Of a stretch of 9,687 nucleotides of DNA, positions 1 to 7,076 are shown one piece after another. The stretch's first letter is position 1, and each line of letters opens with the position of its first letter. The notes beneath the pieces are model-generated. The model saw only the letters and a list, made by a program, of their open reading frames with translations. It was not told where the DNA came from and searched no databases. The DNA is from Planctomycetota bacterium (GTDB taxonomy: Bacteria > Planctomycetota > UBA8108): positions 1 through 9,687 of the forward strand of contig JAKUSY010000004.1 of assembly GCA_022451445.1 (NCBI GenBank), in the 5' to 3' direction. Both the position numbers and the translations under genes were made by a program.

Positions 1-929
1 AGAAGAGCAAGCCCTTTCCGCGCAAGCTCTCGGAGACCGGGTTCTTCACCAATATGAAGACCCTCGAGGCAGCACCCGGTCTGATTCCCTTCGATGTGAA
101 TGTCCCCCTCTGGTCCGATGGCGCCGCCAAGGAGCGCTACATCGCCCTGCCGGCCGGCGGCAAGATCAAGTTCAGCGCCACCGGCGACTGGCAGTTCCCG
201 GTCGGGACCGTCATGGTCAAGACCTTCAGCCTCGGTGAGGCTAAACGTCTCGAGACCAGGCTGCTGGTCCACTCCGAGCGGGGCTGGGATGGATATACCT
301 ACCTCTGGAACGATGAGCGGACCGAGGCCCAATTGCTCGACTCGGCGGTGCGCCGCGATTACAAGCTCGGCAAAGAGGGCGGCCAGGAGTGGTATTATCC
401 CAGCCGCTCGGATTGCAATGCCTGTCATACGAAGGTGGCGGGATTCGTGCTCGGCGTCAACACCCGCCAGCTGAATCGTGTTCTCGATTACGGCGGTGAA
501 AAATCCAACCAGCTCGCGGTTCTTTCGAAGCTCGGAATCTTCGACTCCAAGGTCGGCAAGCCCTCCGATCACCCGGCCTATCCCGACTGGAACGGCAAGG
601 GGGGAGATGGGGAAGCTCTCGCGCGGGCCTATCTCGACGTGAATTGCTCGGTATGCCATGCCCCGGGCGGCACCGGCGTGGCGAAGGCCGATCTGCGCTT
701 CGATACGCCGCTCGGGAAGACCGGGATTCTCAACGCCGAGCCGGTCCAGAAACGCTTCACCGTCGAGGGGTCGAGGGTGGTCCTGCCGGGACAACCGAAG
801 AAATCGGAGCTGCTGCTTCGCATGATGCTCGAGGGCGACGGGCGGATGCCTACCCTGGCGAGCTCGAAGATCGATGAGAAGGCGGTCAAGATCATCAAGC
901 GCTGGATCAGGAAGCTGGCCGCTGAGTGA
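1..929 (+). CDS. Diheme c-type cytochrome, SO2930/HNE_0200-like family (5' partial)
   Basis: The reading frame is open from the first complete codon (nt 3) to TGA at 927-929, so the ATG at 54 is internal and the N-terminus lies outside the window. About 308 residues are visible. Two haem c attachment motifs are present: CNACH (414-428) and CSVCH (645-659). A later G-R-M-P segment (Met codon 846-848) is a likely axial ligand for the second haem. Upstream, stretches such as GLIPFDVNVPLWSDGA, a W-x-FP-x-GT motif, ETRLL and YTYLWND match the conserved family known from Shewanella SO_2930 and the HNE_0200 model, recalled from memory. Such proteins are periplasmic and presumably carry electrons, often beside or fused to PQQ-type sugar dehydrogenases. 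The missing upstream part could therefore include another domain. The electron donor cannot be told from this window. Confidence 0.87.
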   Translation, partial: KSKPFPRKLSETGFFTNMKTLEAAPGLIPFDVNVPLWSDGAAKERYIALPAGGKIKFSATGDWQFPVGTVMVKTFSLGEAKRLETRLLVHSERGWDGYTYLWNDERTEAQLLDSAVRRDYKLGKEGGQEWYYPSRSDCNACHTKVAGFVLGVNTRQLNRVLDYGGEKSNQLAVLSKLGIFDSKVGKPSDHPAYPDWNGKGGDGEALARAYLDVNCSVCHAPGGTGVAKADLRFDTPLGKTGILNAEPVQKRFTVEGSRVVLPGQPKKSELLLRMMLEGDGRMPTLASSKIDEKAVKIIKRWIRKLAAE

Positions 930-1099
930 TCCGATCCGTTTCCGCTATCTTGAAATCGTTTTCTATTTGGGTTCCAATAGGGGTCGCGAGCCAACATCGC
1001 GGGTCTGAGTGTTTGGGTATTCCAGCGCCGGGCATTCCAGCCGCCGCCGGGTCCGGCTTCAATTGCCGGAAATCATCATAATTCACAGGAGAATCTCGC
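930..1099. other. Intergenic region with two small hairpins and the RBS of the next gene
   Basis: This 170-bp gap separates the cytochrome gene from the large secreted-protein gene. It holds two short perfect inverted repeats: CGCGA/TCGCG (985-989 with 997-1001, 7-nt loop) and TCCGGC/GCCGGA (1052-1057 with 1065-1070, 7-nt loop). Neither is followed by a T-run, so they are not convincing intrinsic terminators. TTGAAA at 950-955 resembles a -35 box, but no good -10 box lies 16-18 nt downstream. AGGAGA at 1087-1092 sits 7 nt before the ATG at 1100 and is a clear ribosome binding site. A short direct repeat, ATTCCAGC, occurs at 1019-1026 and again at 1034-1041. No small ORF here is convincing. 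Confidence 0.45.
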
Positions 1100-4000
1100 A
1101 TGTCTTCACGCAAGCGGTCTGTGGTTGTCGGTGTCCTGGGGATCTGTCTTATTGGTATGTCTGTCCGCGCGGGGGCCCAGGAGCTGGTCGATGCTTATAT
1201 CTTCGGTTCCAGGGACCTGTCCTGTCCTGTCGGCAACGCTCCCGAGCGCGACTACAGGGTGGTCTATCACGTACGGAACGAGGAACAGCTCGCGGCCCTC
1301 GAATACGGCGAGGCACAGGGCTGGGGTTACGAGGTCATCGATCCCGGCAATACCGGCCGCCGGGGCTGGGCGCAGTTCGGCCCGTTTGACGATTCGCCGA
1401 ATAACCGCAACAATTTCGACGACACCTGCCCCAACGAGATCTACGACTCCTTCATCGGCGCCAAGAACTTCAGTGCGGACTGCGACGCAACCCTCGGTGA
1501 CAGTAATACTCCCTGCACCGTTCCCGAGGGCCTCGTTTTCCGAATCGATGTTCCCAATGGCAGCTACCGTTTCGTCGGCGCCTTCGGCGAAGCGAACAGC
1601 CGCCATGCCCACCGGATCGTCGTCGAGAACGGTGGAGCGGGGCCGTCCGACCAGATGTCCGACGACCACGTCGTGCTGGTCAACAACTTCGACCAGGCCG
1701 AGCATTGTCCCGGTACCTTCGCGCGGGTGGGTTTTGGAGACCGGCTGCCGCCGGTGGGTGAGGGCAACGGTCCGCAGTTCGTCAACATGGATGAGGACGG
1801 CTATATCACCGCCGAGGCGCCCTCAAGCCCTACCCTGGTGGTCACCGAGGGCTATATCAGGGTTCACCAGCTGCAGGGCAATGCGAATGGCGGCGCCTGC
1901 GGGGCGCGGGACCCCAACGGAGGCAACGCCGTGCTGCTGGAGCTCTGGAGAGTCGAGGATGAGGCCGGGGGTGGCTTTCTCGTCGGGCTCGACCGCTCCT
2001 TCAATCCGGCGCCCTATTCTCCCGGCCAGGCGGTAACGGTGAACCTGGATGTTTCGAACGTCCTCGGTTCCACTACCGTCGCTGAGACCTTCCCCGATGG
2101 CTGGACGGTGGTCGAGGCCAGCGGAGGAGCCGTAGAGGGAAATACGATCACCTTTACCATCGATGCCGATGACGTGATCGAGTACACGGTCCGGTCGCCT
2201 GCGGGCCAATGCGGGGCGAATACATTTTCCGCCCTCCTCACACCCGAGGGAGGCTGTGAGTCTGGCGCCTCTTCGTCGGTGGCCTGTCAGCCCGTGGGTT
2301 GCGGCCTGCGAAGCTCCGGCGGACCTTCGCGGATGCTGCAGATTGGGCCCATCGATCTCGGCGCGCAGGCGGGGCCGGCCTGCGATGATTCCGGCAGGCT
2401 TGGCACCACTGATTATCTCAGCGATGGAGAGACCACCGAGTCCAGCATCCTCCTGGAGGAGGGCGACGAGGTGCTCCCCGATTTCGGCGGTGAGGCCGGA
2501 GGGGCCGGGGTGGGCTTCGCGGTCAACGCGAACCTCAACCCGGGCGCGCTCGATGGGGTTCTGGACGTCTGGGCCGCCGAGACCGACGCTGATGGCTATA
2601 TCGACTACAACCTGCCCGGGAATATCGGGGACCCTGTCGATGATTACGTCGTCTACAGCCTGACCTACCTCGAGAACACGACAGGCGATTGCCTCGACGC
2701 CATCCTGGAGGTGGGCAGCGACGACGCGGTCAAGGTGATCCTGAACGGCTCGATGATCCATCTCAACTCGGTCTGCAGGGGGATGCCGGCCTACGGCGGC
2801 GGCGACATGGTACCCGCCACGCTGCAGTCCGGCGGCAACGTCCTGCTCATCGCCGTGGTCGAGCGCGGCGGCGGCGCCGGCGTGAGGCTCGCGGTTCGCG
2901 ATACCGCCGGACAGCCGCTGGTGGATGGGAGCATCCTGGCTTCCTGCACTCCCCCGGCTGATTTCTCCAGCGCCGTCAGTGTGACGAGGACGATCGACGC
3001 GCCCTCGCCTGTCGAGCCCGAGAGCGAGATCAACGTGGTTCTCGATGTGAGCGGCGTAGACGCCCCGGTGAGCGTGGTGGAGACCTTTCCGGAGAGCCTG
3101 GAGGTGATCGACGCTGGAGGGGGACAGGTAGAGGGCAATACCATCACCTTCAACGTCGAGGCGGACGGAGAGGTGATCTACGTTCTCGCGCTGCCGGAGG
3201 GTGATTGTCCATTCGAAACAGCGGAGTTCTCGGGCTCTTTCGAGGCCGAGAACGCCTGTGGTTCAATTGTCAGAGGCGAAGCGAGGGTCGGCTGCGTGCA
3301 GCCGCCCTGCGAGCCGGATCCGGAGGCGCCCGAGGCCGAGCTGGTGGCGGCCTTCGTCTTCGGCGTGCATTTCGACATGTGCACCAGCCCCAACGATGAG
3401 GGCTTCGAGTACACCATCGTCAGACAGGAAGGCCCTGATTCAGTGGCCTACGATGAGGCGAGGGGCTGGGGCTACGAGGTCACCGCTCCCGGGGATGCTT
3501 CGCGCGCTGGTTACGGACAGTTCGGGCCCTTCGATGACAGCCCCAATGACCGCAACACCTTTGTCGGCGCCTGCCCCGAGGCCGTCTACGATTCCTTCAT
3601 CGGCGCCAAGAATTTTCCGAGTATCTGCAACGCGCAGACCGCCGGGGATCCCGACGTTCCTTGCGTCGAGGCGGGAATTCCCGCCTCGGGCCTGGTGTTC
3701 AGGATCGATCTGCCTGATAACGGGCTCTACCGTTTCGTGGCGGCGGTCGGGGATGCCGGCAATCCTCATGCCCACACCATCGTCGTCGAGGATGGGGGTG
3801 AGGGTCCCCCGAGCGAGCTCGGGCAGAACGAGCTGGCCCTCCTGGTCCAGAATTTCGACCAGAACCAGCAGACCACCGGGCAGGTGAGAGCCGACTGCCT
3901 GGGCTGCGGCGTGTTCGCGCGGGTCGGTTTCGATGACAAGGTTCCACCCATGGGAGATGGAATCGCTCCGGATCCCCAATTCGTCAACTACGACAGCGAT

Positions 4001-4585
4001 GGGCTCGCGACCCCCAATTGTCCCGACAGCCCGTTCCTGGAGGTTACCGAGGGCTATATCCGTCTGTACCAATTGCAGGGTAACGCCAATGTCGGCCCCG
4101 GCAGCAAGAGCAACGGCACCGTGGTCGATGCAAACGGCGGCGACATGGTCCTCCTGGAGGTCTGGCGCATCGATGATGGTGGAGGGCCTCCGCCCCCTCC
4201 GGACGAGGTCTGTGACAACGGTATCGATGACGACGAGGATGGCGACACCGACTGTGACGACGCCGACTGTTCCGATGAGGAGAGCTGCCGGGAGCCGGCC
4301 GAAGATCTTTTCCGCCGGGGAGATGCCGACGCCAACGGCGCGATGCAGCTGACCGACGCGGTCTTCGTCCTTCTCTATCTCTTCTCGGGAGGAGGGGAGC
4401 CGCCCTGCATGGAGGCCTCGGACGCTGATGACAACGGCGCGCTGCAGCTGACCGACGCGGTCTACGTGCTTCTCTATCTCTTCAGCGGAGGAGACGCGCC
4501 GCCGGCGCCGGGCGCGGGTGAGTGCGGAGCCGATACCGGTGATGTTGATCTGGGCTGTGGTGCCTACGACACCTGCGGCGCCTGA
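1100..4585 (+). CDS. Secreted modular protein with duplicated malectin-like modules and dockerin-like C-terminus
   Basis: The 1161-residue protein starts at ATG 1100 behind an AGGAGA ribosome binding site. An N-terminal signal peptide is visible: basic SSRKR, a hydrophobic core at about residues 8-20, and probable cleavage after AGA near residue 26. Domain order: module A (~28-285); Ig/DUF11-like beta domain (~292-400); PA14/jelly-roll-like domain (~410-616, with GSDDAVKVILNG and a later GGNVLLIAVVERG strand pair); a second Ig-like domain (~622-735); module B, a homologue of A (~747-1025); a five-proline linker (1030-1034); a Cys/Asp-rich segment (~1038-1063); and two dockerin-like repeats (~1071-1130) with a Cys-containing tail. 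The protein is presumably extracellular or surface-bound and binds calcium through the C-terminal loops. Modules A and B may bind carbohydrate, by pattern only. No catalytic motif was recognised, so the function is unknown. An intrinsic terminator follows immediately. Confidence 0.9.
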   Translation: MSSRKRSVVVGVLGICLIGMSVRAGAQELVDAYIFGSRDLSCPVGNAPERDYRVVYHVRNEEQLAALEYGEAQGWGYEVIDPGNTGRRGWAQFGPFDDSPNNRNNFDDTCPNEIYDSFIGAKNFSADCDATLGDSNTPCTVPEGLVFRIDVPNGSYRFVGAFGEANSRHAHRIVVENGGAGPSDQMSDDHVVLVNNFDQAEHCPGTFARVGFGDRLPPVGEGNGPQFVNMDEDGYITAEAPSSPTLVVTEGYIRVHQLQGNANGGACGARDPNGGNAVLLELWRVEDEAGGGFLVGLDRSFNPAPYSPGQAVTVNLDVSNVLGSTTVAETFPDGWTVVEASGGAVEGNTITFTIDADDVIEYTVRSPAGQCGANTFSALLTPEGGCESGASSSVACQPVGCGLRSSGGPSRMLQIGPIDLGAQAGPACDDSGRLGTTDYLSDGETTESSILLEEGDEVLPDFGGEAGGAGVGFAVNANLNPGALDGVLDVWAAETDADGYIDYNLPGNIGDPVDDYVVYSLTYLENTTGDCLDAILEVGSDDAVKVILNGSMIHLNSVCRGMPAYGGGDMVPATLQSGGNVLLIAVVERGGGAGVRLAVRDTAGQPLVDGSILASCTPPADFSSAVSVTRTIDAPSPVEPESEINVVLDVSGVDAPVSVVETFPESLEVIDAGGGQVEGNTITFNVEADGEVIYVLALPEGDCPFETAEFSGSFEAENACGSIVRGEARVGCVQPPCEPDPEAPEAELVAAFVFGVHFDMCTSPNDEGFEYTIVRQEGPDSVAYDEARGWGYEVTAPGDASRAGYGQFGPFDDSPNDRNTFVGACPEAVYDSFIGAKNFPSICNAQTAGDPDVPCVEAGIPASGLVFRIDLPDNGLYRFVAAVGDAGNPHAHTIVVEDGGEGPPSELGQNELALLVQNFDQNQQTTGQVRADCLGCGVFARVGFDDKVPPMGDGIAPDPQFVNYDSDGLATPNCPDSPFLEVTEGYIRLYQLQGNANVGPGSKSNGTVVDANGGDMVLLEVWRIDDGGGPPPPPDEVCDNGIDDDEDGDTDCDDADCSDEESCREPAEDLFRRGDADANGAMQLTDAVFVLLYLFSGGGEPPCMEASDADDNGALQLTDAVYVLLYLFSGGDAPPAPGAGECGADTGDVDLGCGAYDTCGA
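1181..1954 (+). repeat. Module A: first copy of the internal ~260-residue duplication
   Basis: Residues ~28-285 of the 1161-residue protein. Landmarks in order: ELVDAYIFG, GWGYEV, QFGPFDDSPNNRN, IYDSFIGAKNF, GLVFRID-P-x-G-x-YRF, HAHRIVVE, FARVGF, PQFVN, VTEGYIRVHQLQGNAN and NGG...LLELWR. Each landmark recurs in the same order in module B. Over the 53-residue block covering GWGYEV to GAKNF (residues 72-124 against 787-839), 36 positions are identical by my count. The pattern of an FG start, R-D-P-N-G-Y-F in the middle and a closing LLE-W-R strand recalls malectin-like or galactose-binding beta-sandwich domains. That comparison is structural guesswork, not a family match. Confidence 0.85.
3338..4174 (+). 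repeat. Module B: second copy of the internal ~260-280-residue duplication
   Basis: Residues ~747-1025 of the 1161-residue protein, aligned with module A from ELVAAFVFG to LLEVWRIDD. It is slightly longer than A because of small insertions. These include a Cys-containing loop (around residues 930-938, with C-x-x-C) and a longer segment before the closing NGG. Cysteines in the two copies are only partly conserved, so disulphide patterns may differ. The copies have diverged too far at DNA level for recent duplication, which suggests an old duplication retained for function. Confidence 0.85.
4322..4489 (+). repeat. Two tandem dockerin-like calcium-loop repeats, 33-codon period
   Basis: Two units begin at 4322 and 4421, exactly 99 nt apart. 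Over 69 aligned bases (4322-4390 against 4421-4489) I count 10 mismatches, so about 86% identity. Each encodes a 12-position loop of the form D-x-D-x-N-G-x(5)-D, with D1075, D1077, N1079 and D1086 in the first and D1108, D1110, N1112 and D1119 in the second. The loop is followed by AV(F/Y)VLLYLFSGG. This matches dockerin-type I calcium-binding repeats as seen at the C-termini of many secreted planctomycetal proteins. The role there is probably attachment or sorting rather than a true cellulosome; that last point is inference. Confidence 0.88.
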
Positions 4586-4592
4586 ATGGAGA

Positions 4593-4637
4593 GTCCCGGG
4601 CCGTCTCGATGGGACGGTCCGGGACGGTCTTTTCTTT
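4593..4637 (+). terminator. Strong intrinsic terminator after the large secreted-protein gene
   Basis: The left arm (4593-4605) and right arm (4613-4625) form a 13-bp GC-rich stem in which all pairs are Watson-Crick except one G-U. The loop is 7 nt (4606-4612). A T-rich tract, TCTTTTCTTT, follows from 4628. The stem starts 8 nt after the stop codon of the upstream gene, so transcription of that gene most likely ends here and the next gene needs its own promoter or readthrough. Confidence 0.88.
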
Positions 4638-4642
4638 CAGAT

Positions 4643-4646
4643 GAGG
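4643..4646 (+). promoter_or_regulatory. Ribosome binding site fixing the oxidoreductase start at 4655
   Basis: GAGG at 4643-4646 lies 8 nt before the ATG at 4655. It supports that start over the in-frame ATG at 4586, which directly abuts the previous stop codon and would have to be translated through the terminator hairpin. The Tat signal peptide also begins right after 4655. Confidence 0.7.
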
Positions 4647-4654
4647 CTGAGTGG

Positions 4655-5752
4655 ATGAGCGACCTTTTTTCCCGCCGTATTTTTCTTTCCCGCTCCGGCC
4701 AGGTTACAGCCGCGGCTGCGGGGGCGATGGCGGCTCCCGGTCTCGCTTCCGGGCCGCCGGCGGACGGCAAAAGGATCAGGATCGCCCAGCTCGGGGTCGG
4801 CCATGCGCACGCCGCCGGCAAGATGCACGCCTATCGCCAGAGCGATGAGTTCGAGGTGGTAGGAGCCTGTGAGCCGGACGCGGCGCTGAGAGAAAAAGCC
4901 CGCCTGTCGCCGGTCTATAAGGACCTCCGCTGGCTGTCCCGCAAGGAGCTGCTCGAGCTGCCCGGCCTCCAGGCTGTCGCGGTCGAGACCCGGGTCCGTG
5001 ATTCGCTCGAGCATGCCCGGGCCTGCGTCGACGCGGGCCTCCACATCCACCTCGACAAGCCGGCGGGTTCTTCGCTTCCCCGGTTCAAAAAGATCCTGCG
5101 TACGGCCTCGGGCAAGGGCAAGGTGGTCCAGATGGGCTATATGTACCGCTACAATCCCGGCATCGTTTTTCTTCGCGAGGCCCTGGCAAAGGGCTGGCTT
5201 GGAGAGGTTTTCGAAGTGCACGCCGTGATGAGCAAGGTGGTGGGCGCCGGCAGCAGAAAAGAGCTGGCGGAATATCCCGGTGGCATCATGTTTGAGCTGG
5301 GCTGTCACATCATCGACCTGGTGATCGGTGTGCTCGGCGCTCCTCAGAAGGTGGCGGCCTTCTCCCGGCACTCCAGCTCCTTCAATGACAGCCTGGTGGA
5401 CAATATGCTCGCCGTCCTCGAGTATCCCGAGGCGCTGGCTACCGTCAAGTCAAGCGCCCAGGAGGTCGAGGGCTTCGCCCGCAGGCATCTCGTGGTCTGT
5501 GGAAGCGAAGGTACGCTTCAGGTTCAGCCGCTCGATTCGCCCTCGGTTCGCCTGGCTCTCTCGAAACCGCGGGGAGACTTCAGGCGCGGTTACCAGGAGG
5601 TTCGTTTTCCGCGTTATGTGCGCTACGTGGATGATGCCGCCGATTTTGCCCGGATTATCCGTGGCGAAAAGAAGAGTGATTTCAGCATCGAGCATGATGA
5701 GGCGGTGCAGAGGGTCGTCCTGGAGGCCTGCAAGCTGCCGACCGATCGTTGA
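4655..5752 (+). CDS. Tat-exported Gfo/Idh/MocA family NAD(P)-dependent oxidoreductase
   Basis: The 365-residue protein begins with a twin-arginine signal (SRRIFLSRS at 6-14, then an Ala/Gly-rich hydrophobic stretch to ~32). A Rossmann nucleotide-binding motif, IRIAQLGVGHAHA, spans 41-53. HLDKPAG (132-138) corresponds to the family's E-K-P motif with the catalytic lysine at 135. In the C-terminal beta-sheet domain, GGIMFELGCHIID (209-221) supplies the usual active-site histidine (H218), with Glu at 214 where many members have Asp. HDEAVQ at 347-352 fits the conserved C-terminal helix. Members oxidise or reduce sugar, inositol or related hydroxyl groups; this subfamily's substrate is unknown. 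Export with bound cofactor, as in Zymomonas glucose-fructose oxidoreductase, is the likely reason for Tat use. The gene follows a terminator and is convergent with the next one. Confidence 0.92.
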   Translation: MSDLFSRRIFLSRSGQVTAAAAGAMAAPGLASGPPADGKRIRIAQLGVGHAHAAGKMHAYRQSDEFEVVGACEPDAALREKARLSPVYKDLRWLSRKELLELPGLQAVAVETRVRDSLEHARACVDAGLHIHLDKPAGSSLPRFKKILRTASGKGKVVQMGYMYRYNPGIVFLREALAKGWLGEVFEVHAVMSKVVGAGSRKELAEYPGGIMFELGCHIIDLVIGVLGAPQKVAAFSRHSSSFNDSLVDNMLAVLEYPEALATVKSSAQEVEGFARRHLVVCGSEGTLQVQPLDSPSVRLALSKPRGDFRRGYQEVRFPRYVRYVDDAADFARIIRGEKKSDFSIEHDEAVQRVVLEACKLPTDR

Positions 5753-5765
5753 GAGGGCGGTCCGT

Positions 5766-7076
5766 TTACTTCGGCCCGGGTTTGGCGGCCGGGGCTTTGC
5801 GCAGGTCGATGCAGACCAGCTCGCTGGTGCTGCGGGCGTAGAAGAGGCCTCCGGCGAGGGCGGGATAGGCCCGCACCGTGCCGGCGAGGATGTCGGCGCT
5901 GCCCAGGCGCTTGTAGCCCGAGGGGGAGACGCGGGCGAGCATGAGCTCGCCGGAGTCGGCCATCACCAGGAGCTTGTCGCCGGCGAGGATGAGGGTGCCG
6001 GAGCCGTACTTTTTTTCCCCGGGCCGGGCTTCGCTCCAGGCGATCTTGCCGCTGGTGAGCGAGACGCAGCGAAGCTGGGTGCCGTATTCCTGCCGGCCGT
6101 CAAAGCCGTAGAGAAAGCCGCCCTGGTGGATGATCGAGGAATAGTGACTCGAGAGGATGCGGTCGCCGGACCAGAGCTCGCGGTAGCCGCCGGCGCCGAC
6201 CTTCAGGCAGATTGAGCCGGTCTGGTAGCTCGAGGAAAAATAGATCATATCGTCCGTTAGCACCGGGGTGGCGGCGTTGACCGAGGCGCCGATCCGCGCT
6301 CTCCAGCGCTTCTCGAAGAGGATGGAGCCGGTGCCGGGGTCGAGAACGACGATGCCTGTACGGGTGAAACAGACCAGCCTCGTTTTCCCGGCCAGCTTGC
6401 CGAGCACCGGAGATGAATAGCCCGCCTCATCGCTGGTGGCGCCCCAGAGAGCCTTCCCGGTAGACGAGTCAAAGGCGACGATCCCGCTGCCCTTGCCGTC
6501 GGAGCCGATCTTCACCGTTCCGCCAACCTGGACAAAGACCTTACTCGCTGAAACCAGGGGTGCGCAGGCGGTTCCGAAGAAACCCTCCCGCGGCTTGAAG
6601 GAGGCGTGGGTGTCGATCCGCCATATTTTTTTTCCACTTTCGAGGTCGGTGCAGCTGAGAATTCCAGCCGCTCCATTGGTATAGACCCTGCCGCCCTCGA
6701 TCGTGGGCACGGCCCTGGGCCCCTCGTCGAAGCCGAAGCGGTCCCTGTAGCTGGCCGGGTATTTCGAGGTCCACATCGTCTTGCCCGTGCCGGCGTCCAG
6801 GCAGTCGAGGACCTCCTCGTTGTTCAGCCGGTGGAAGAGCAGCAGGCGACCGGCCGCCACTGACGGCCCCGCGAAACCCTGGCCGACGTTTTTCTTCCAG
6901 GGAGCCGGCGGACCTTTCGGGGGCAGCGAATCGACAAGTGGCGGACCCCGGTAGATACCATCTCTGCGCGTTCCCTGGAGCTGCGGCCAGTCCGCCGCCT
7001 CATCGGCGATGAGCGAGGCGCCGCCGGGCGCCAGGCAGGCAAGAAGAAGGACAAGGATGGCTCGTTCGGCGGGCAC
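5766..7076 (-). CDS. Secreted PQQ-like beta-propeller repeat protein
   Basis: The 436-residue protein starts at a GTG (7076-7074), the only usual start codon after an in-frame TGA upstream; no Shine-Dalgarno sequence precedes it. It opens with a signal peptide (hydrophobic residues ~7-16). LLAC at 11-14 could be a weak lipobox; otherwise cleavage after ~24 is plausible. ADWPQLQGTRRDGIYRG (28-44) matches the W-P-Q-x-x-G-x-x-R-D-G opening of planctomycetal PQQ-like repeat proteins. Blade motifs follow, such as LDAGTGKTMW (93-102), LESGKKIW (145-152), FDSSTGKALW (202-211), LDPGTG (245-250) and LTSGKIAW (340-347). Such proteins resemble BamB and quinoprotein dehydrogenase propellers, but no catalytic PQQ dehydrogenase residues were recognised, so a scaffold or binding role is likelier. 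It is divergent from the lut operon. Confidence 0.88.
   Translation of the reverse strand: MPAERAILVLLLACLAPGGASLIADEAADWPQLQGTRRDGIYRGPPLVDSLPPKGPPAPWKKNVGQGFAGPSVAAGRLLLFHRLNNEEVLDCLDAGTGKTMWTSKYPASYRDRFGFDEGPRAVPTIEGGRVYTNGAAGILSCTDLESGKKIWRIDTHASFKPREGFFGTACAPLVSASKVFVQVGGTVKIGSDGKGSGIVAFDSSTGKALWGATSDEAGYSSPVLGKLAGKTRLVCFTRTGIVVLDPGTGSILFEKRWRARIGASVNAATPVLTDDMIYFSSSYQTGSICLKVGAGGYRELWSGDRILSSHYSSIIHQGGFLYGFDGRQEYGTQLRCVSLTSGKIAWSEARPGEKKYGSGTLILAGDKLLVMADSGELMLARVSPSGYKRLGSADILAGTVRAYPALAGGLFYARSTSELVCIDLRKAPAAKPGPK

Noticed and set aside
985..1070. Two hairpins considered as a terminator for the cytochrome gene or a riboswitch
   Set aside because: Stems are only 5-6 bp, no T-run follows, and no known riboswitch core was recognised.
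1125..2036. A 303-codon + strand frame in a second frame of the secreted-protein gene
   Set aside because: Ser/Arg/Pro-rich shadow translation of a GC-rich gene, without domains or a ribosome binding site.
1823..2761. A 312-codon minus-strand frame within the large secreted-protein gene
   Set aside because: It mirrors a GC-rich coding region with clear domain structure on the + strand and shows no motifs of its own.
4586..4654. In-frame ATG at 4586 as start of the oxidoreductase
   Set aside because: The extra 23 codons would be encoded by the terminator hairpin and T-tract, and they would displace the Tat signal from the N-terminus.
5328..6215. A 295-codon + strand frame spanning the convergent gene junction
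   Set aside because: It overlaps the oxidoreductase out of frame and runs antisense to the propeller gene; its composition is low-complexity Ala/Gly/Arg with no family resemblance.
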